The notes: generated from the sequence alone by a model not told the origin. DNA of 64,000 nt from Verrucomicrobiota bacterium (GCA_016235555.1 JACRKC010000007.1:1-64000); one strand, 5' to 3'. Counted from the first letter of the stretch, positions 23,952-33,743 are shown. Made by a program: numbers and translations.

Positions 23952-25375
23952 GACGCGTGCGCCTCCATGGTCGCTGCGGGCCGGAAGGGGCTCCCGACGG
24001 GCGCCGACTCAGCACAGCAGCAGCAGCAAGCACACACGCTGCGGCAGAAATTGACCGCGAGGAGAAGATTGGCGGTGAGCAGAATCAACTGAGCCCCGGA
24101 TGCACCCAGCAACCAAGGCCGCGTGTCCGCCGCCATCGCCGCGAAGGTGACGTCCTTATGGTTCAGGTCATTCGCCTGCACCCAACCCGCCGCGGCGAGG
24201 CTCACGAGCAGCAAAGCCAGGCCAATCAAGAGGGTGACCCGGTGAGCGCTGACAAATCCGGCGGAAGCCCACGGACGGCCAGTCAGGCGCGGCAGGGCGA
24301 AATAGATGCCACCAAACAGGATCATCGACACACCACCGTAGATCGCCAGTTGCTGCTGGGCGGTGACGAGGTGCGTGAATTGCGTGAACGACGCGATCGA
24401 ACGGAAGGAGGTGATCGCATCGAGCAGCCCGCCCGCCGTATAGGCGAGCAATCCCCAGGCGATAAAAGCCACCGAGTTACCCGCTCCGCCGATGGCGCCA
24501 CGTAGATTGAGAAGGACGATCGAAGTGTGAAACAGCAGCAGCGAGCAGGCCGCGATCGCGAGCGTCGGCAGCCAGGCAGGCACGGGGCCACCGGTAAGAT
24601 GGCGGGCGCCGGTCCAGGCCCCGATGACGATGAGACTCCAGAATCCCAGCGGGGCGAATTCATAGGCAGGCAGCGCGCGGCCCGTCACTTTGGGAACCAC
24701 ATAATAGGCCACGGCCAGCGCGAGCGGAGCCAGGCACAGGGACCAAACGCCCTGGGCATACCAGCCAGCGACGACCGCCTGCAGGACACCGCGCACCGGA
24801 GTCCAGATCAGCGTGGCTTGAGCAGCGGACAGCAGCCACGGAAACAGGAAGAGGGCCGCAACCGCATACCAGTGCGAGGCAAACGTGCTGTCGGTGCGGC
24901 GTCCGGACCAAGCGAGGATTCCCGCCACCGCGATGGCACCATAGGCGACGAGCATCGCCGGCTGCACGTAACCGGGCAGCTGGAGCAGAGAGAAAGAGGT
25001 GGCGTCCCCAAGAGCGATGCCGACGAGTCCCAGCGTGAGGCCGATGTTCCACGCAAAGGTGCCGACCACCACCCAGTTGAGCGCCCGCAACGGCTCACCG
25101 CCGAGGCGGCCCAGAATCCAAAGCGCGAGGCCCAAGCCGGCATTGAAGGCCCATCCATAGACGAAGGCGGTCTCCGCCATCGCCGCGGTGCGGCCAGGTG
25201 TGAAGGCCGGCCAGTGCGACATGAAGGCCGGAGAGTGCAGTTGAATCGAAGCGATGAGCGAGAGCACGCCCGCGATCACGAGCCACTTGATCGCGCCGCC
25301 GAGCAACAGCAGCAGCGGCCAGCGCGCCTGCGTGTCGACGGCGGTGACTTCGGCGTTGGAGGAAGCGGGGGTCAT
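23948..25375 (-). CDS. CcoN-like heme-copper oxidase subunit I homologue lacking most cofactor ligands
   Basis: The 475-residue, roughly 12-helix membrane protein aligns by eye with the cbb3 oxidase catalytic subunit. For example WYAQGVWSLCLAPLALAVAY then YVVPKVTGRALPAYE matches CcoN WYGHNAVGFFLTAGFLG then YYFVPKQAERPVYSY. Ligand positions differ: the low-spin heme His of PLHTNA is Ala67, WYGH is Gln208, the GPHH pair is Arg258-His259, and both His of GHVH are Gln340 and Gln342. The Tyr cross-linked to the CuB His is Gly252. So it should bind neither active-site heme nor copper normally. The fold is intact with no stop or frameshift. A Cys-rich C-terminal tail (444-454) is unusual. Function may be structural, as a partner of alternative complex III. 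Confidence 0.8.
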   Translation of the reverse strand: MTPASSNAEVTAVDTQARWPLLLLLGGAIKWLVIAGVLSLIASIQLHSPAFMSHWPAFTPGRTAAMAETAFVYGWAFNAGLGLALWILGRLGGEPLRALNWVVVGTFAWNIGLTLGLVGIALGDATSFSLLQLPGYVQPAMLVAYGAIAVAGILAWSGRRTDSTFASHWYAVAALFLFPWLLSAAQATLIWTPVRGVLQAVVAGWYAQGVWSLCLAPLALAVAYYVVPKVTGRALPAYEFAPLGFWSLIVIGAWTGARHLTGGPVPAWLPTLAIAACSLLLFHTSIVLLNLRGAIGGAGNSVAFIAWGLLAYTAGGLLDAITSFRSIASFTQFTHLVTAQQQLAIYGGVSMILFGGIYFALPRLTGRPWASAGFVSAHRVTLLIGLALLLVSLAAAGWVQANDLNHKDVTFAAMAADTRPWLLGASGAQLILLTANLLLAVNFCRSVCACCCCCAESAPVGSPFRPAATMEAHAS

Positions 25376-25701
25376 TTCTTCGAGCCGTATTTCGCGGCAG
25401 TGAGTTCCATCGCGCGGTCGATCGGGAGCTGGACAACGCCGGCCTTCTGATCAGCCCAAGCGTAGGTCGTCGCCTGCTCGGTGTGTTTCTTGCGCAAATC
25501 GGCGAGGGCCTGGGCCCGCGTGGCCGGGGTGGCTTTCCACGCGAGATCCTTCGGGAGATTCTCGGCCACGGAATTCTGCGGCGAGGCCGGGGCCGGACGA
25601 TAAAGACGCACCACGACCCAGGCAAACAGGCCAAGGAGCGCCATGATGAACAGCGTGGTCACCAGCGAGACGGGCCGGGCGGTTTGGTTGGCGTCACTCA
25701 T
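25372..25701 (-). CDS. Small single-helix membrane protein of the respiratory operon
   Basis: A 109-residue protein from the ATG at 25701 with one N-terminal transmembrane helix (LVTTLFIMALLGLFAWVVVRLY). The C-terminal segment YAWADQKAGVVQLPIDRAMEL resembles the conserved W-x-D-xx-xGxVxIPIDRAMxL motif of small proteins that precede SCO or oxidase genes in many cytochrome oxidase operons. It overlaps actF upstream by 8 bases and the CcoN-like gene downstream by 4. A role in assembly or as an accessory subunit is inferred from this context only. The motif marks the boundary between the complex III genes and the oxidase-like genes. Confidence 0.8.
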   Translation of the reverse strand: MSDANQTARPVSLVTTLFIMALLGLFAWVVVRLYRPAPASPQNSVAENLPKDLAWKATPATRAQALADLRKKHTEQATTYAWADQKAGVVQLPIDRAMELTAAKYGSKK

Positions 25702-26971
25702 GGTGCGTGAGGCTCTCGACGATGCGCGGATCGCGGATCGGGATGAGCTTGGTCGTGGGGAAGCTCCGCAGGTAGGCCCACGCGCAGACGCCACCGATGC
25801 CGGCGACGGAGGTGGCCACCCAGAGCAGATTGAGGGAGAAGAACGGCAGCGAATCGCCATGCCCGTCCTTCAAGGCGGGGAGAATGTTGTAGCAGACATC
25901 GACGAGGATGATCGCGAGGATCCAAAGCACGATCGGCTTCACCTTCGAGTGGATGACCTTGTGGCGGTAGGAGAGCAGATAGAGGAACGGGACGAAGAAA
26001 TGGCCGAACAGGATGACGAGGCCGACATACCACCACTGGTTGGTGTGGCCGTCATGGTTCACCTCGCGCAAATTATACCAGAAGGTTTCTTCGGGGACGT
26101 TGGCGTTCCAAATGAGGAAGTATTGCGAGAACGTGACGTAGGCCCAGAAGACCGTGAAGGCGAACACCAGCTGGCCGATGCTGTGCAGATGGTTCGTGTT
26201 GAGGATGCCCTTGTAATCGCCACGCGTCCACAGCCAGAGCATGATGAGCACGCTGATCGAGAGGGCGCCGCGCACGCAGTTGGCGAAGAACCAGACGCCA
26301 TACATCGTCGAGAACCAGTGATACTCGAGCGACTTGACCCAGTAGATCGCGGCGAACGTGAGCGAGAGGGCGGTGAGCGGGAGGCCGATGGCGGCGAGCT
26401 TGCGGTTGGTAAACGTCCACTTCGTGTCGCCATCGGAATCCTGCGCGACCGAGGCTTTCTTCAGCAGGTGCGAAAGCCCGATCCAAATCGCAAAGAAGCC
26501 AAGGGTCATGCCGGTGAACATCCCGAGATTCAGGAACCCGGATTTTTTCTGATAGAGCACATCCGTGCCGACGGTGCCGTGGCCGCCATGCAGCGGCGTG
26601 GCCTCGTTCATCCACGGCCAGATAAAGCCGGGCTTCACCCAAGCGAGAATCAGCAGCGGCAGGAACAGCACGAACAGCCAGGTGAACGCCTGTGTGGCGT
26701 GTTCCCACTGGCGGCGGATGACCGCCGACCACGAGGCGTCGACAATGTGATGGATCAGGATCAGCAGCAACATGCCGATCGCAATCGCGGTCCAGTAAGT
26801 GATGCCGACGAGATACGACATCACGACGCCGTGCTTGTCGGGTCCGAGCAGGGCGCCCACGGCGGTGAGGCCGAGGCCGGCGGCACCGACGAGGAGCGCC
26901 TTGGTCGCCGTGGAGGCGGTCGCGGACTCGGTCGCGAGGGCGGCGGGAGCGTTGGCAGCTTGGGCGCTCAT
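25694..26971 (-). CDS. actF: Alternative complex III membrane subunit ActF
   Basis: The 425-residue, about ten-helix protein is the last of the six core ACIII subunits, a relative of NrfD/ActC that lacks extramembrane cofactors. It starts MSAQAANAPAALATESATAS and has hydrophobic helices such as TYWTAIAIGMLLLILIHHIV and FTWLFVLFLPLLILAWVKPG. The large loop with PWMNEATPLHGG is typical of ActF. In ACIII it belongs to the membrane arm near the quinol side. Its ATG shares one base with the ActE stop codon (TAATG). It fits the standard order actA to actF. Confidence 0.9.
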   Translation of the reverse strand: MSAQAANAPAALATESATASTATKALLVGAAGLGLTAVGALLGPDKHGVVMSYLVGITYWTAIAIGMLLLILIHHIVDASWSAVIRRQWEHATQAFTWLFVLFLPLLILAWVKPGFIWPWMNEATPLHGGHGTVGTDVLYQKKSGFLNLGMFTGMTLGFFAIWIGLSHLLKKASVAQDSDGDTKWTFTNRKLAAIGLPLTALSLTFAAIYWVKSLEYHWFSTMYGVWFFANCVRGALSISVLIMLWLWTRGDYKGILNTNHLHSIGQLVFAFTVFWAYVTFSQYFLIWNANVPEETFWYNLREVNHDGHTNQWWYVGLVILFGHFFVPFLYLLSYRHKVIHSKVKPIVLWILAIILVDVCYNILPALKDGHGDSLPFFSLNLLWVATSVAGIGGVCAWAYLRSFPTTKLIPIRDPRIVESLTHHE

Positions 26972-27621
26972 TATTTCAATCCCAGTGTCTGGCGCGCCGC
27001 GGCGTCGGTGACGTCGGCAGCGGTGCCCTGTTGCGCGCGCTGGAGGGCGCGGACGTAGGCGATCACGGCCCAGCGGTCTTCGGGTGTGAGTTTATCGGCG
27101 TAGGGGAGCATGTTCTTGCTCGGCGAACCGTTGGTGATCGCGTTGAAAATCTCGCCCTCGGTCATCTGACGGAGGCGGTCGCTGTGATAGTTGGCGTTGG
27201 CCACGGCGCCCATGCCATATTGGACGGTAATGCCGTCGCCGAAGCCGGTGGCGCCGTGACAGGGCGCGCAATAGATGGCGTAGCGATCCTGGCCGCGCTT
27301 CACGAAGGCGAGGTCGACCGTGACGCCCGCCGGGAAACCCTTGGCCCACGCGCCAGCGGCGTCCTTGCCGCGGTTGAGGTGGTCGTCTTCGCAGAGCATG
27401 CCGCGCATGACGGTGTGCTCGGGCGGCAGGCGGTCGGAACGGCCGTCGGCGAAGAACTTCGACTCGGACTGCGGACGAAGCTTCGGCTGATGCTTCATAC
27501 CGGGGAAGGCCCACTCAGGGAACACATCCATCGGCGGAGCCGTGAAGATGCGGCTGCGGAACCCGAGGATCGAGACCAGGAGCACGCAGACGAAGGCGGT
27601 GGCGAGGTAGACGTGGCGCAT
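26971..27621 (-). CDS. actE: Alternative complex III monoheme cytochrome c ActE
   Basis: A 216-residue periplasmic cytochrome c, anchored or lipid-modified N-terminally by its hydrophobic start (YLATAFVCVLLVSILGF). It contains one heme c site (IYCAPCHGATGFGDG) and a downstream Met in PSKNMLPYADKLTPEDRWAV, the likely axial ligand. The N-terminal DVFPEWAFPGMKHQPKLRPQ region is the usual ActE signature. In ACIII it is thought to accept electrons from ActA and deliver them to the next carrier. It sits between actD and actF in the canonical order, with 2 bases to actD. Confidence 0.93.
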   Translation of the reverse strand: MRHVYLATAFVCVLLVSILGFRSRIFTAPPMDVFPEWAFPGMKHQPKLRPQSESKFFADGRSDRLPPEHTVMRGMLCEDDHLNRGKDAAGAWAKGFPAGVTVDLAFVKRGQDRYAIYCAPCHGATGFGDGITVQYGMGAVANANYHSDRLRQMTEGEIFNAITNGSPSKNMLPYADKLTPEDRWAVIAYVRALQRAQQGTAADVTDAAARQTLGLK

Positions 27622-27623
27622 GG

Positions 27624-28157
27624 TCAGGCCTCGAGCTCCGTGATGGCTTTGCCGCCGGCCTTTTCGAGCAGGGCCTTGGTGTTGGCGGCGTGGAAGCGCG
27701 GGTCGCGCGCCTCGATGACGATGAAGAACGTGTCGTCCATGCCGCGGCGGATGTGTTCGTATTTCAGCACGGGGTCGTAGTGCTTCGGCAGGCCGTTTAC
27801 GATCAGCATGCCGCCGATGGTGGCGAACGCGGTGAAGAGAATCGTCAGCTCATAGCTCACCGGGAAGGCGAACATCGGGCTGAAGAGGGGTTTGCCGCCC
27901 ACGGTGAGCGGGTAGTCGACCTGTCCCGTCCACCAGATCATCGTCATGCCGGTGATGAAGCCGGTGATGCCGCCGGCGAGAGAGATGCGTGGCACGATCG
28001 AACGGCGCAGGCCCATGGCCTTGTCGAGGCCGTGGACGGGGAACGGCGTGATGCAGTCCCAGTTGCGGTAGCCGGCGTCGCGCACCTGTTCCGCCGCGTG
28101 ATAGAGATCGCGCGGGGTCTCGAACGTGGCAATCAAGCCGTGGGTTTGAGCAGCCAT
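27624..28157 (-). CDS. actD: Alternative complex III subunit ActD (DUF3341)
   Basis: The 177-residue protein has the DUF3341 pattern. An N-terminal soluble ferredoxin-like domain includes TPRDLYHAAEQVRDAGYRNW and TPFPVHGLDKAMGL. Two membrane helices follow (ISLAGGITGFITGMTMIWW and YELTILFTAFATIGGMLIVN), and a C-terminal cytoplasmic segment contains DDTFFIVIEA. In ACIII structures ActD has no cofactor and packs against the membrane arm. I prefer the ATG at 28157 (MAAQTHGLIATFETP), which leaves a 10-base gap from actC; an ATG at 28196 would add 13 Thr/Ala-rich residues and overlap actC. Confidence 0.92.
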   Translation of the reverse strand: MAAQTHGLIATFETPRDLYHAAEQVRDAGYRNWDCITPFPVHGLDKAMGLRRSIVPRISLAGGITGFITGMTMIWWTGQVDYPLTVGGKPLFSPMFAFPVSYELTILFTAFATIGGMLIVNGLPKHYDPVLKYEHIRRGMDDTFFIVIEARDPRFHAANTKALLEKAGGKAITELEA

Positions 28158-28167
28158 GGTCGCGAGA

Positions 28168-29595
28168 TTAGTGGTGGTCGTGGCCGCCGTGGACATCGGC
28201 CTGCGGCGTGACGGCTTTCAACTCGGCCATCGGCATGACCGGGAGGAAGCGGATGAAGAGGAGGAACAGCACCGAGAAGACGCCGAACGTCCCGAAGAAG
28301 GTGAAGATCTCCACGATGCTCGGCGAGTAGTAGCCCCAGCTCGACGGCAGGAAGTCACGGGCCAGCGAGGTCACGATGATGACGAATCGCTCGAACCACA
28401 TGCCGACGTTGACGAAGATGGAGAGCACCCAGACGAGCGCGGTGTTGTTGCGGACGGATTTGAACCAGAAGAACTGCGGGGTGATCACGTTGCATGTGAT
28501 CATGATCCAGTAGGCCCAGGCGTAGTGGCCGAACGCGCGGTTGATGAACGCGAAGCCTTCATACGGGTTCGCGCCATACCACGCGATGAAGAACTCCATC
28601 GAGTAGGCGTAGCCCACGATGGTGCCGGTCGCCAAGGTGATCTTGCACATGCAGTCGATGTGATACTGCGTGATGAGATCCTCGAGGCCGTAGACCGCCC
28701 GGAGCGGGAGCATGAGTGTCAGCACCATGCCGAAGCCCGAGAAGATGGCGCCCGCCACGAAATACGGCGGGAAGATCGTCGTGTGCCAGCCCGGGAGCAG
28801 CGACACCGCGAAATCGAACGAGACGATGGTGTGCACCGAGAGCACGAGCGGCGTCGAGATGCCGGCCAGGATGATGTAGGCCATCTCGTAATTGCTCCAG
28901 TGGCGGTTCGAGCCGCGCCAGCCGAGGGCGAAAAGGCCGTAGAGGAACGAGCGGAATTTGTTGCCCGCGGCGTAGAAGCGGTCGCGGAGCACCGCGAGGT
29001 CGGGCAGCAGGCCGACATACCAGAAGAGCACCGACACCGTGCCGTAGGTCGAGACCGCAAACACGTCCCACTCGAGCGGCGAGCGGAAATTCTGCCAGAT
29101 GATGTTCGAGTTCGGGATCGGAAAGAGATACCACGCATACCAGATGCGGCCGACGTGGAAGACCGGGAAGATCGCGGCGCAGACCACCGCGAAGATCGTC
29201 ATGGCCTCGGCGGCGCGGTTGATCGAGGTGCGCCACTTCTGGCGCAGCAGGCACAAGATGGCGGAGATCAGCGTGCCGGCGTGGCCGATACCGATCCAGA
29301 AAACGAAGTTGACGATGTCCCACGCCCAGTTGACCGGGTTGGCGTGGCCCCAGACGCCGACGCCCGTGGCGACGAGGTAGACGAGGCCGGCGACGGTGAA
29401 CGAGGCGACGAAGCAGGCGACGATGAAGCACCACCACCACCAGGCGGGCGTCTTGCCCTCGATGATGCCGCAGATCTTGTCGGTGATCCACGAGAAGGAG
29501 CGACCGTGGCCGACGAGCACGGCGCGCGGGAGCACCGCAGGCTTGACCTCCTGCAGGATCGCGGGCGCGGAAGCGGCGTGTTCAACGTGGGCCAT
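28168..29595 (-). CDS. actC: Alternative complex III integral membrane subunit ActC (NrfD family)
   Basis: The 475-residue, ten-helix NrfD/PsrC-type protein is expected to hold the quinol-oxidation site of ACIII. Family segments include [38 protein letters not shown] and [20 protein letters not shown]. Downstream stretches include [18 protein letters not shown] and a Gly/His-containing helix with [19 protein letters not shown]. It is downstream of the ferredoxin-molybdopterin fusion ActB, as expected. The 123-base gap to actB holds a BIME-like palindromic element, the only sizeable gap inside the operon. Confidence 0.95.
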   Translation of the reverse strand: MAHVEHAASAPAILQEVKPAVLPRAVLVGHGRSFSWITDKICGIIEGKTPAWWWWCFIVACFVASFTVAGLVYLVATGVGVWGHANPVNWAWDIVNFVFWIGIGHAGTLISAILCLLRQKWRTSINRAAEAMTIFAVVCAAIFPVFHVGRIWYAWYLFPIPNSNIIWQNFRSPLEWDVFAVSTYGTVSVLFWYVGLLPDLAVLRDRFYAAGNKFRSFLYGLFALGWRGSNRHWSNYEMAYIILAGISTPLVLSVHTIVSFDFAVSLLPGWHTTIFPPYFVAGAIFSGFGMVLTLMLPLRAVYGLEDLITQYHIDCMCKITLATGTIVGYAYSMEFFIAWYGANPYEGFAFINRAFGHYAWAYWIMITCNVITPQFFWFKSVRNNTALVWVLSIFVNVGMWFERFVIIVTSLARDFLPSSWGYYSPSIVEIFTFFGTFGVFSVLFLLFIRFLPVMPMAELKAVTPQADVHGGHDHH

Positions 29596-29611
29596 CAGAG
29601 TGCGCCTCCGG

Positions 29612-29688
29612 GGTGGAGCGCGTTGACCGCAACGCGCTGGGGGGTGAATGAACGGCTGGAAAGCGCGTTGGGGGCAACGCGCTCCACC
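29612..29688. repeat. BIME-like palindromic element between actB and actC
   Basis: Outer arms GGTGGAGCGCGTTG and CAACGCGCTCCACC (14 bp, perfect) enclose two hairpins of the form GCGCGTTG-NNNN-CAACGCGC. The same outer motif makes up the arms of the element at 4445-4567. It sits inside the operon, between the two catalytic-core genes, so it will be transcribed and could modulate relative expression or mRNA stability of the downstream actC. Confidence 0.8.
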
Positions 29689-29718
29689 TGACCGGCCGGA
29701 GTGAATTCGGCGTTCATC

Positions 29719-32700
29719 TTAGTGCCCGCCTTTCTTCGCGGCGCCGTGGTCGTGACCGGCATGGCCGTGATCGTCGTGGGCGGGATGATTCTTCGCGTTG
29801 TATTCCACGCGGCTGAGCGGGAGCGCGCCGTAGTCGGGCATCTTCGGGTTCGGGTTGCGCAGGCGGCCGAGGTAGGTCGTGCGCGGGCGAATGTTGAGGT
29901 AGCCGAGGAGCGCGTAATCCTGCTCGCGGGCCTTCGCCTGCGACACGCGGCTCTTCGGGTCGAGGATGTTGCCGAACTCGATCGCCTCGACGGGGCACAC
30001 CTGCTGGCAGGCGACCTTGATCGTGCCATCGGGCACCTCGACTTCGCCGGGGCGACCGGCCTGCGCCATCTTCACCTTGTGCTGAATCTTTCCGTTCTGG
30101 ATGCGCTGCACGCAATACGTGCACTTCTCCATCACGCCGCGCATACGGATCGAAACTTCGGGGTTCTTCACCATCTGCACGAGGTCCGGCACGCCCTTCG
30201 GGCCGAGCTGGCTCAGGTAGAGGTTGTCGAGCCGGCGCTGATTCCAGTCGAAGAAATTAAAGCGGCGGACCTTATACGGACAATTGTTCGCGCAATACCG
30301 CGTGCCGATGCACCGGTTGTAGGCCATCGTGTTGAGGCCCTCCTCGTCGTGGACGGTCGCGTTGACGGGACACACGACTTCGCACGGGGCGAGTTCGCAC
30401 TGGGCGCAGGCCACGGGCTGGAGCGAAATCTGCGGATCCTCAGGAATCTCGCGGTTGCCGCTCGCGACGTTGCTGAAGAGGTCGGCCATCGCGCGGGCGT
30501 CGGCCTTGCCGTCGGAATAGTAACGGTCGATGCGGATCCAGTGCATCTCGCGGCCGCGCATGACCTGGTCCTTGCCGACGATCGGGATGTTGTTCTCGGC
30601 CTGACAGGCGACCACGCACGCGTTGCAACCGATGCAAGTGTTGAGGTCGATCGACATGCCCCACTGGTGGTGGCCGTCGAACTCCGGCGTCTTATACATC
30701 GAGCCGCCACGCGGAAGCTTCGAGGCGCGCTCGGCCGGAGACATCTTTTCGCCTTCCACGCCGAGGACGCTCGGGGAGTGCGACTCCATGCCGATGCCCT
30801 TCACATAGGCGGGATTCTTCTGATACTCGTCGAGGTTCGCCTCGCGCACGAGGTCGCGGCCTTCCATCGACCAGTGCTCCTGCGTATTCGCGAGCAGGGC
30901 GCGGGTGCCGGTGTCGGTGAGCGAGCCGCCGGCCGCGAAACCCGAGGCGGCGGCCGTGCGGATCGAGTAGGCATTGAAGCCCGCGTTGCGACCGACGTGC
31001 CCCGTGGCGGTGCGACCGTAACCGAGCGGGACGACGACCGTGTAGTTGGCGAGGCCGGGCTGGATGTGCACCGGGCCGCGGAGCTTGCGACCGCCGACGG
31101 TCAGCTCGAACACGTGGGCGTTTTCCTTGCCGATGGTGAAATCGTTTTCTTCCTTGCGCGCGACCTGGATGGCGGAGCCGTGCGGGACGATGCCGAGTTC
31201 CTTCGCCAGCTTCGGGCTGACGAGGATGGCGTTGTCCCACGAAATCTTGGTGATCGGGTCGGGGCACTCGTGCAGCCAGCCGTTGTTGGCGAAACGGCCG
31301 TCGTCCATCTTGTGATCGGTGACGAAACGGACCTCGAGGTTCTTGGCCGAGAACGTCTGCGTCGACGGCGAGCCGCGGAAGAGGCGCGCGGCGCTGCGGG
31401 CATCGAACTCCACGCTCGTCACCGGATAGGCCGAACCCGCCAGCACGCCGTCGTGCAGGAAGCGGCGCATGGCCTTTTCCGGATCGCCACCGGCCAGCGC
31501 CGTGATCGTCTCGGAGACGAGCACGTAGGGATCGGGCTTCGAAAGCTGGATGATGCGCGCGATGACTTCGCTGTCGGTCAAACCGCCGAAGAGCGGCAGG
31601 ATCATCGGCTGCACGGGCACCACCGTGCCGTCGGCCGTGCGGGCGTCGCCCCACGATTCGAGGTAGTGGGCCGCGGCCAGATGCGTGCCCGCCAGCGCTG
31701 AGGTTTCATCGGCGTAGTAACCAACGCGCACGACATCGCCCACGGATTTCTGCAACGACGCCCAATCAAGATCGGCCGGGGCGTTGTAGACGGGATTGCC
31801 GCCGAGGATGACGAGGGTCTTGACGCTGCCGGCCTTGATCGCATTCGCGAGGTCGCCGATCGACGCGGCGGCGGCAGGCGTGATCGAGACGAAATCGACG
31901 GTGTTGCCGAAGGCCTCGAGGATGCGATTGAGGCCGTAGGCCACGGCGTGCACCTCGGGCGGTTGGTGCGCGCCGGCGACAACCAGCGCGGCGCCCTTGT
32001 TCTCGGCGAGGTCGGCGGCGCACGCCGCAATCCACTTGGGATCGACCGTGGCGGTGGCGGCGTAAGGGGTGAGCTGCTCCTTGGCCTGCGGGTAGAGCTC
32101 GATGAGCAGCGAAGCGGCGAGGCCGAGGATATGGCTCGACGGGAGGCGCAGACGATGGTCAGCCATCGAACCGGTGAGCGTCAGGTGGCTCTCGGCCACG
32201 TAGAGCCGGTTCATCTCGTCGGTCTTTTTCGTGACGCGACGGCCCTTGGCGAACTCGCGGGCATTACCGAGGCTGTTGGATTCGGCGCTGAGGAAATCGG
32301 CGTCGAGCGAAAGGATGCGTCTGGCCTTGGCGAAACGGTAAACGGGCTTCACCGCCGAGCCGAAGCACGCGATGGCGGCCTGCACGGGCGCCTCATCCTG
32401 AAGCGGCTCGTATTCGGCCCACAGGGCCTTCGGGAGTTTTTGCTTCAGGCCTTTGACCAGACGCGCGCGCGTGGGCGAGTTCGACTCGTCCGCCAAAAAC
32501 GCCAGTCCAGCGCCGCCGCCCGGTCCGTAAGTCTTGCCGATGTTCGCCAGCAGGTCGTTGACCGCGTTGGCATCGAGCACCGCCCCACCCTTCGTGTGCG
32601 CGGTCGCGCGATCCGGGTCATAGAGGTCGAGGATCGAAGCCTGCGCGATGAGCGAGGTGGCGCCACCGTAGGGGGCGTAAGTCGGATTGCCTTCGAGCTT

Positions 32701-33066
32701 GGTCGGGCGGCCCTGATGCGTCTCGGCGAGCAGAGGGATCGCACCTTTGCGCAGCGGCATCGCAGTCGCGTAATATTGCGGCAGGCCCGGGATGACGCCC
32801 TCGACGTTCTTGGCGTAGGGCAAAATGAACTTCTCCGGCCGGCGGCAGCCCGCGAGGCCCACGCCTCCGAGCGCAAACGACGCCGCCATGATCTTCATGA
32901 AGTGGCGGCGGTCGGTGCCGCTCATCTCCGCGGCGCCATCGGGAAATTCGCGTTCAAGCTGTGCCTTGAACCCAGGCGTGGCCGCGAGTTCGTCGAGACT
33001 GCGCCAGTAGCGCGGGCCGGTGAGCTCGCGCTCGGACGGGGCGGGATGTTCGACTTGGCGTTTCAT
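29719..33066 (-). CDS. actB: Alternative complex III iron-sulfur subunit ActB (molybdopterin oxidoreductase-like/ferredoxin fusion)
   Basis: The 1115-residue fusion has a Tat-type signal near residues 51-74 ([17 protein letters not shown], then GLAGC whose Cys74 resembles a lipidation site). A long molybdopterin-oxidoreductase-like domain follows that in ACIII is known to lack the molybdenum cofactor. The C-terminal ~300 residues form a ferredoxin-like module with Cys groups [41 protein letters not shown] and [10 protein letters not shown], matching three [4Fe-4S] and one [3Fe-4S] cluster of the family. It is anchored to the periplasmic side and relays electrons from quinol to the hemes. It overlaps actA by four bases. 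Confidence 0.95.
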   Translation of the reverse strand: MKRQVEHPAPSERELTGPRYWRSLDELAATPGFKAQLEREFPDGAAEMSGTDRRHFMKIMAASFALGGVGLAGCRRPEKFILPYAKNVEGVIPGLPQYYATAMPLRKGAIPLLAETHQGRPTKLEGNPTYAPYGGATSLIAQASILDLYDPDRATAHTKGGAVLDANAVNDLLANIGKTYGPGGGAGLAFLADESNSPTRARLVKGLKQKLPKALWAEYEPLQDEAPVQAAIACFGSAVKPVYRFAKARRILSLDADFLSAESNSLGNAREFAKGRRVTKKTDEMNRLYVAESHLTLTGSMADHRLRLPSSHILGLAASLLIELYPQAKEQLTPYAATATVDPKWIAACAADLAENKGAALVVAGAHQPPEVHAVAYGLNRILEAFGNTVDFVSITPAAAASIGDLANAIKAGSVKTLVILGGNPVYNAPADLDWASLQKSVGDVVRVGYYADETSALAGTHLAAAHYLESWGDARTADGTVVPVQPMILPLFGGLTDSEVIARIIQLSKPDPYVLVSETITALAGGDPEKAMRRFLHDGVLAGSAYPVTSVEFDARSAARLFRGSPSTQTFSAKNLEVRFVTDHKMDDGRFANNGWLHECPDPITKISWDNAILVSPKLAKELGIVPHGSAIQVARKEENDFTIGKENAHVFELTVGGRKLRGPVHIQPGLANYTVVVPLGYGRTATGHVGRNAGFNAYSIRTAAASGFAAGGSLTDTGTRALLANTQEHWSMEGRDLVREANLDEYQKNPAYVKGIGMESHSPSVLGVEGEKMSPAERASKLPRGGSMYKTPEFDGHHQWGMSIDLNTCIGCNACVVACQAENNIPIVGKDQVMRGREMHWIRIDRYYSDGKADARAMADLFSNVASGNREIPEDPQISLQPVACAQCELAPCEVVCPVNATVHDEEGLNTMAYNRCIGTRYCANNCPYKVRRFNFFDWNQRRLDNLYLSQLGPKGVPDLVQMVKNPEVSIRMRGVMEKCTYCVQRIQNGKIQHKVKMAQAGRPGEVEVPDGTIKVACQQVCPVEAIEFGNILDPKSRVSQAKAREQDYALLGYLNIRPRTTYLGRLRNPNPKMPDYGALPLSRVEYNAKNHPAHDDHGHAGHDHGAAKKGGH

Positions 33067-33716
33067 CGATGGCAGCCGGAGCAGCTCTGGGGAGGTTTCA
33101 CTTTCCAGTCATGCACGAACTTCGCCGCATCCGCCGCGCGGCCTTGTTCGGCCAGCGGCTTGGAGTCGAGGTTGAACACGTCCTTCGGATCGCGCAGCCG
33201 GGCCGCGGGATCGCGGTGGCAATCGATGCAGAAACCCATGCTCAGCGGCTGCATGTGCGTGACCGTGTCCATCTTGTTCACGGTGCCGTGGCACTCCACG
33301 CAGGAAATGCCGCGGTTTACGTGGATGGCGTGGTTGAAATAGGCGTAGTCGGGCGTCTGGTGAATCCAGACCCACGGCACGGGCTTGCCGGTGGCATAAC
33401 TGTCGCGGATGGGCGCCAGCAGCGGGCTGGTCGTCTTGATCATCGAGTGGCAGTTCATGCACGTCTGGGAGTTCGGCACGTTGGAGTGGCCGGACTTGTC
33501 GACGTTCGAGTGGCAATAGCGGCAATCGAGCCCGATCTCCTGCACGTGCTTCGCGTGGCTGAACGGCACCGGCTGGAGCGGCGCATAGCCTACCCGCGTG
33601 TATTTCGGCGTCATGTAGTAGGTGACGCCCGCCGTGGCGATCGCCGCCAGCACACCCACGTAAATCACAATCTGCAGCGGGAGCTTGTTGACCGATTTGG
33701 GGAAAAGTTTCGACAT
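33063..33716 (-). CDS. actA: Alternative complex III pentaheme cytochrome c ActA
   Basis: The 217-residue protein has one N-terminal membrane helix (LPLQIVIYVGVLAAIATAGVTYY) and five heme c sites: CRYCH, CMNCH, CVECH, CIDCH and CSGCH. That is the pentaheme type typical of ACIII. PVPFSHAKHVQEIGLDC and YAYFNHAIHVNRGISC supply distal histidines before the first and third heme sites, the usual ActA pattern. It is the electron-entry/exit heme wire on the periplasmic face. It is the first recognised structural gene of the operon, 27 bases after a small Tat-signal ORF. Confidence 0.95.
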   Translation of the reverse strand: MSKLFPKSVNKLPLQIVIYVGVLAAIATAGVTYYMTPKYTRVGYAPLQPVPFSHAKHVQEIGLDCRYCHSNVDKSGHSNVPNSQTCMNCHSMIKTTSPLLAPIRDSYATGKPVPWVWIHQTPDYAYFNHAIHVNRGISCVECHGTVNKMDTVTHMQPLSMGFCIDCHRDPAARLRDPKDVFNLDSKPLAEQGRAADAAKFVHDWKVKPPQSCSGCHR

Positions 33717-33743
33717 GAGCGGTGGGCCTCGGGCGCGCGAACG

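Noticed and set aside
24005-24060. Interpretation of the poly-Cys tail as a sequencing frameshift in the CcoN-like gene
   Set aside because: The stop codon overlaps the next start codon as ATGA, the usual junction in this operon, so the frame is probably right; kept as a finding rather than a frameshift call.
23948-25375. Annotation as a functional cbb3 oxidase subunit I
   Set aside because: Five of the six heme and copper ligand histidines are replaced in the by-eye alignment, so catalytic function is not supported.
28156-29691. 511-codon plus-strand frame opposite actC
   Set aside because: The antisense translation is Asp/Arg/Glu-rich without motifs, whereas the minus strand encodes a clear NrfD-family protein.
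29701-31701. 666-codon plus-strand frame opposite actB
   Set aside because: It is the complement of the ferredoxin and molybdopterin-like domain; composition (Arg/Ala/His-rich) is that of a shadow frame.
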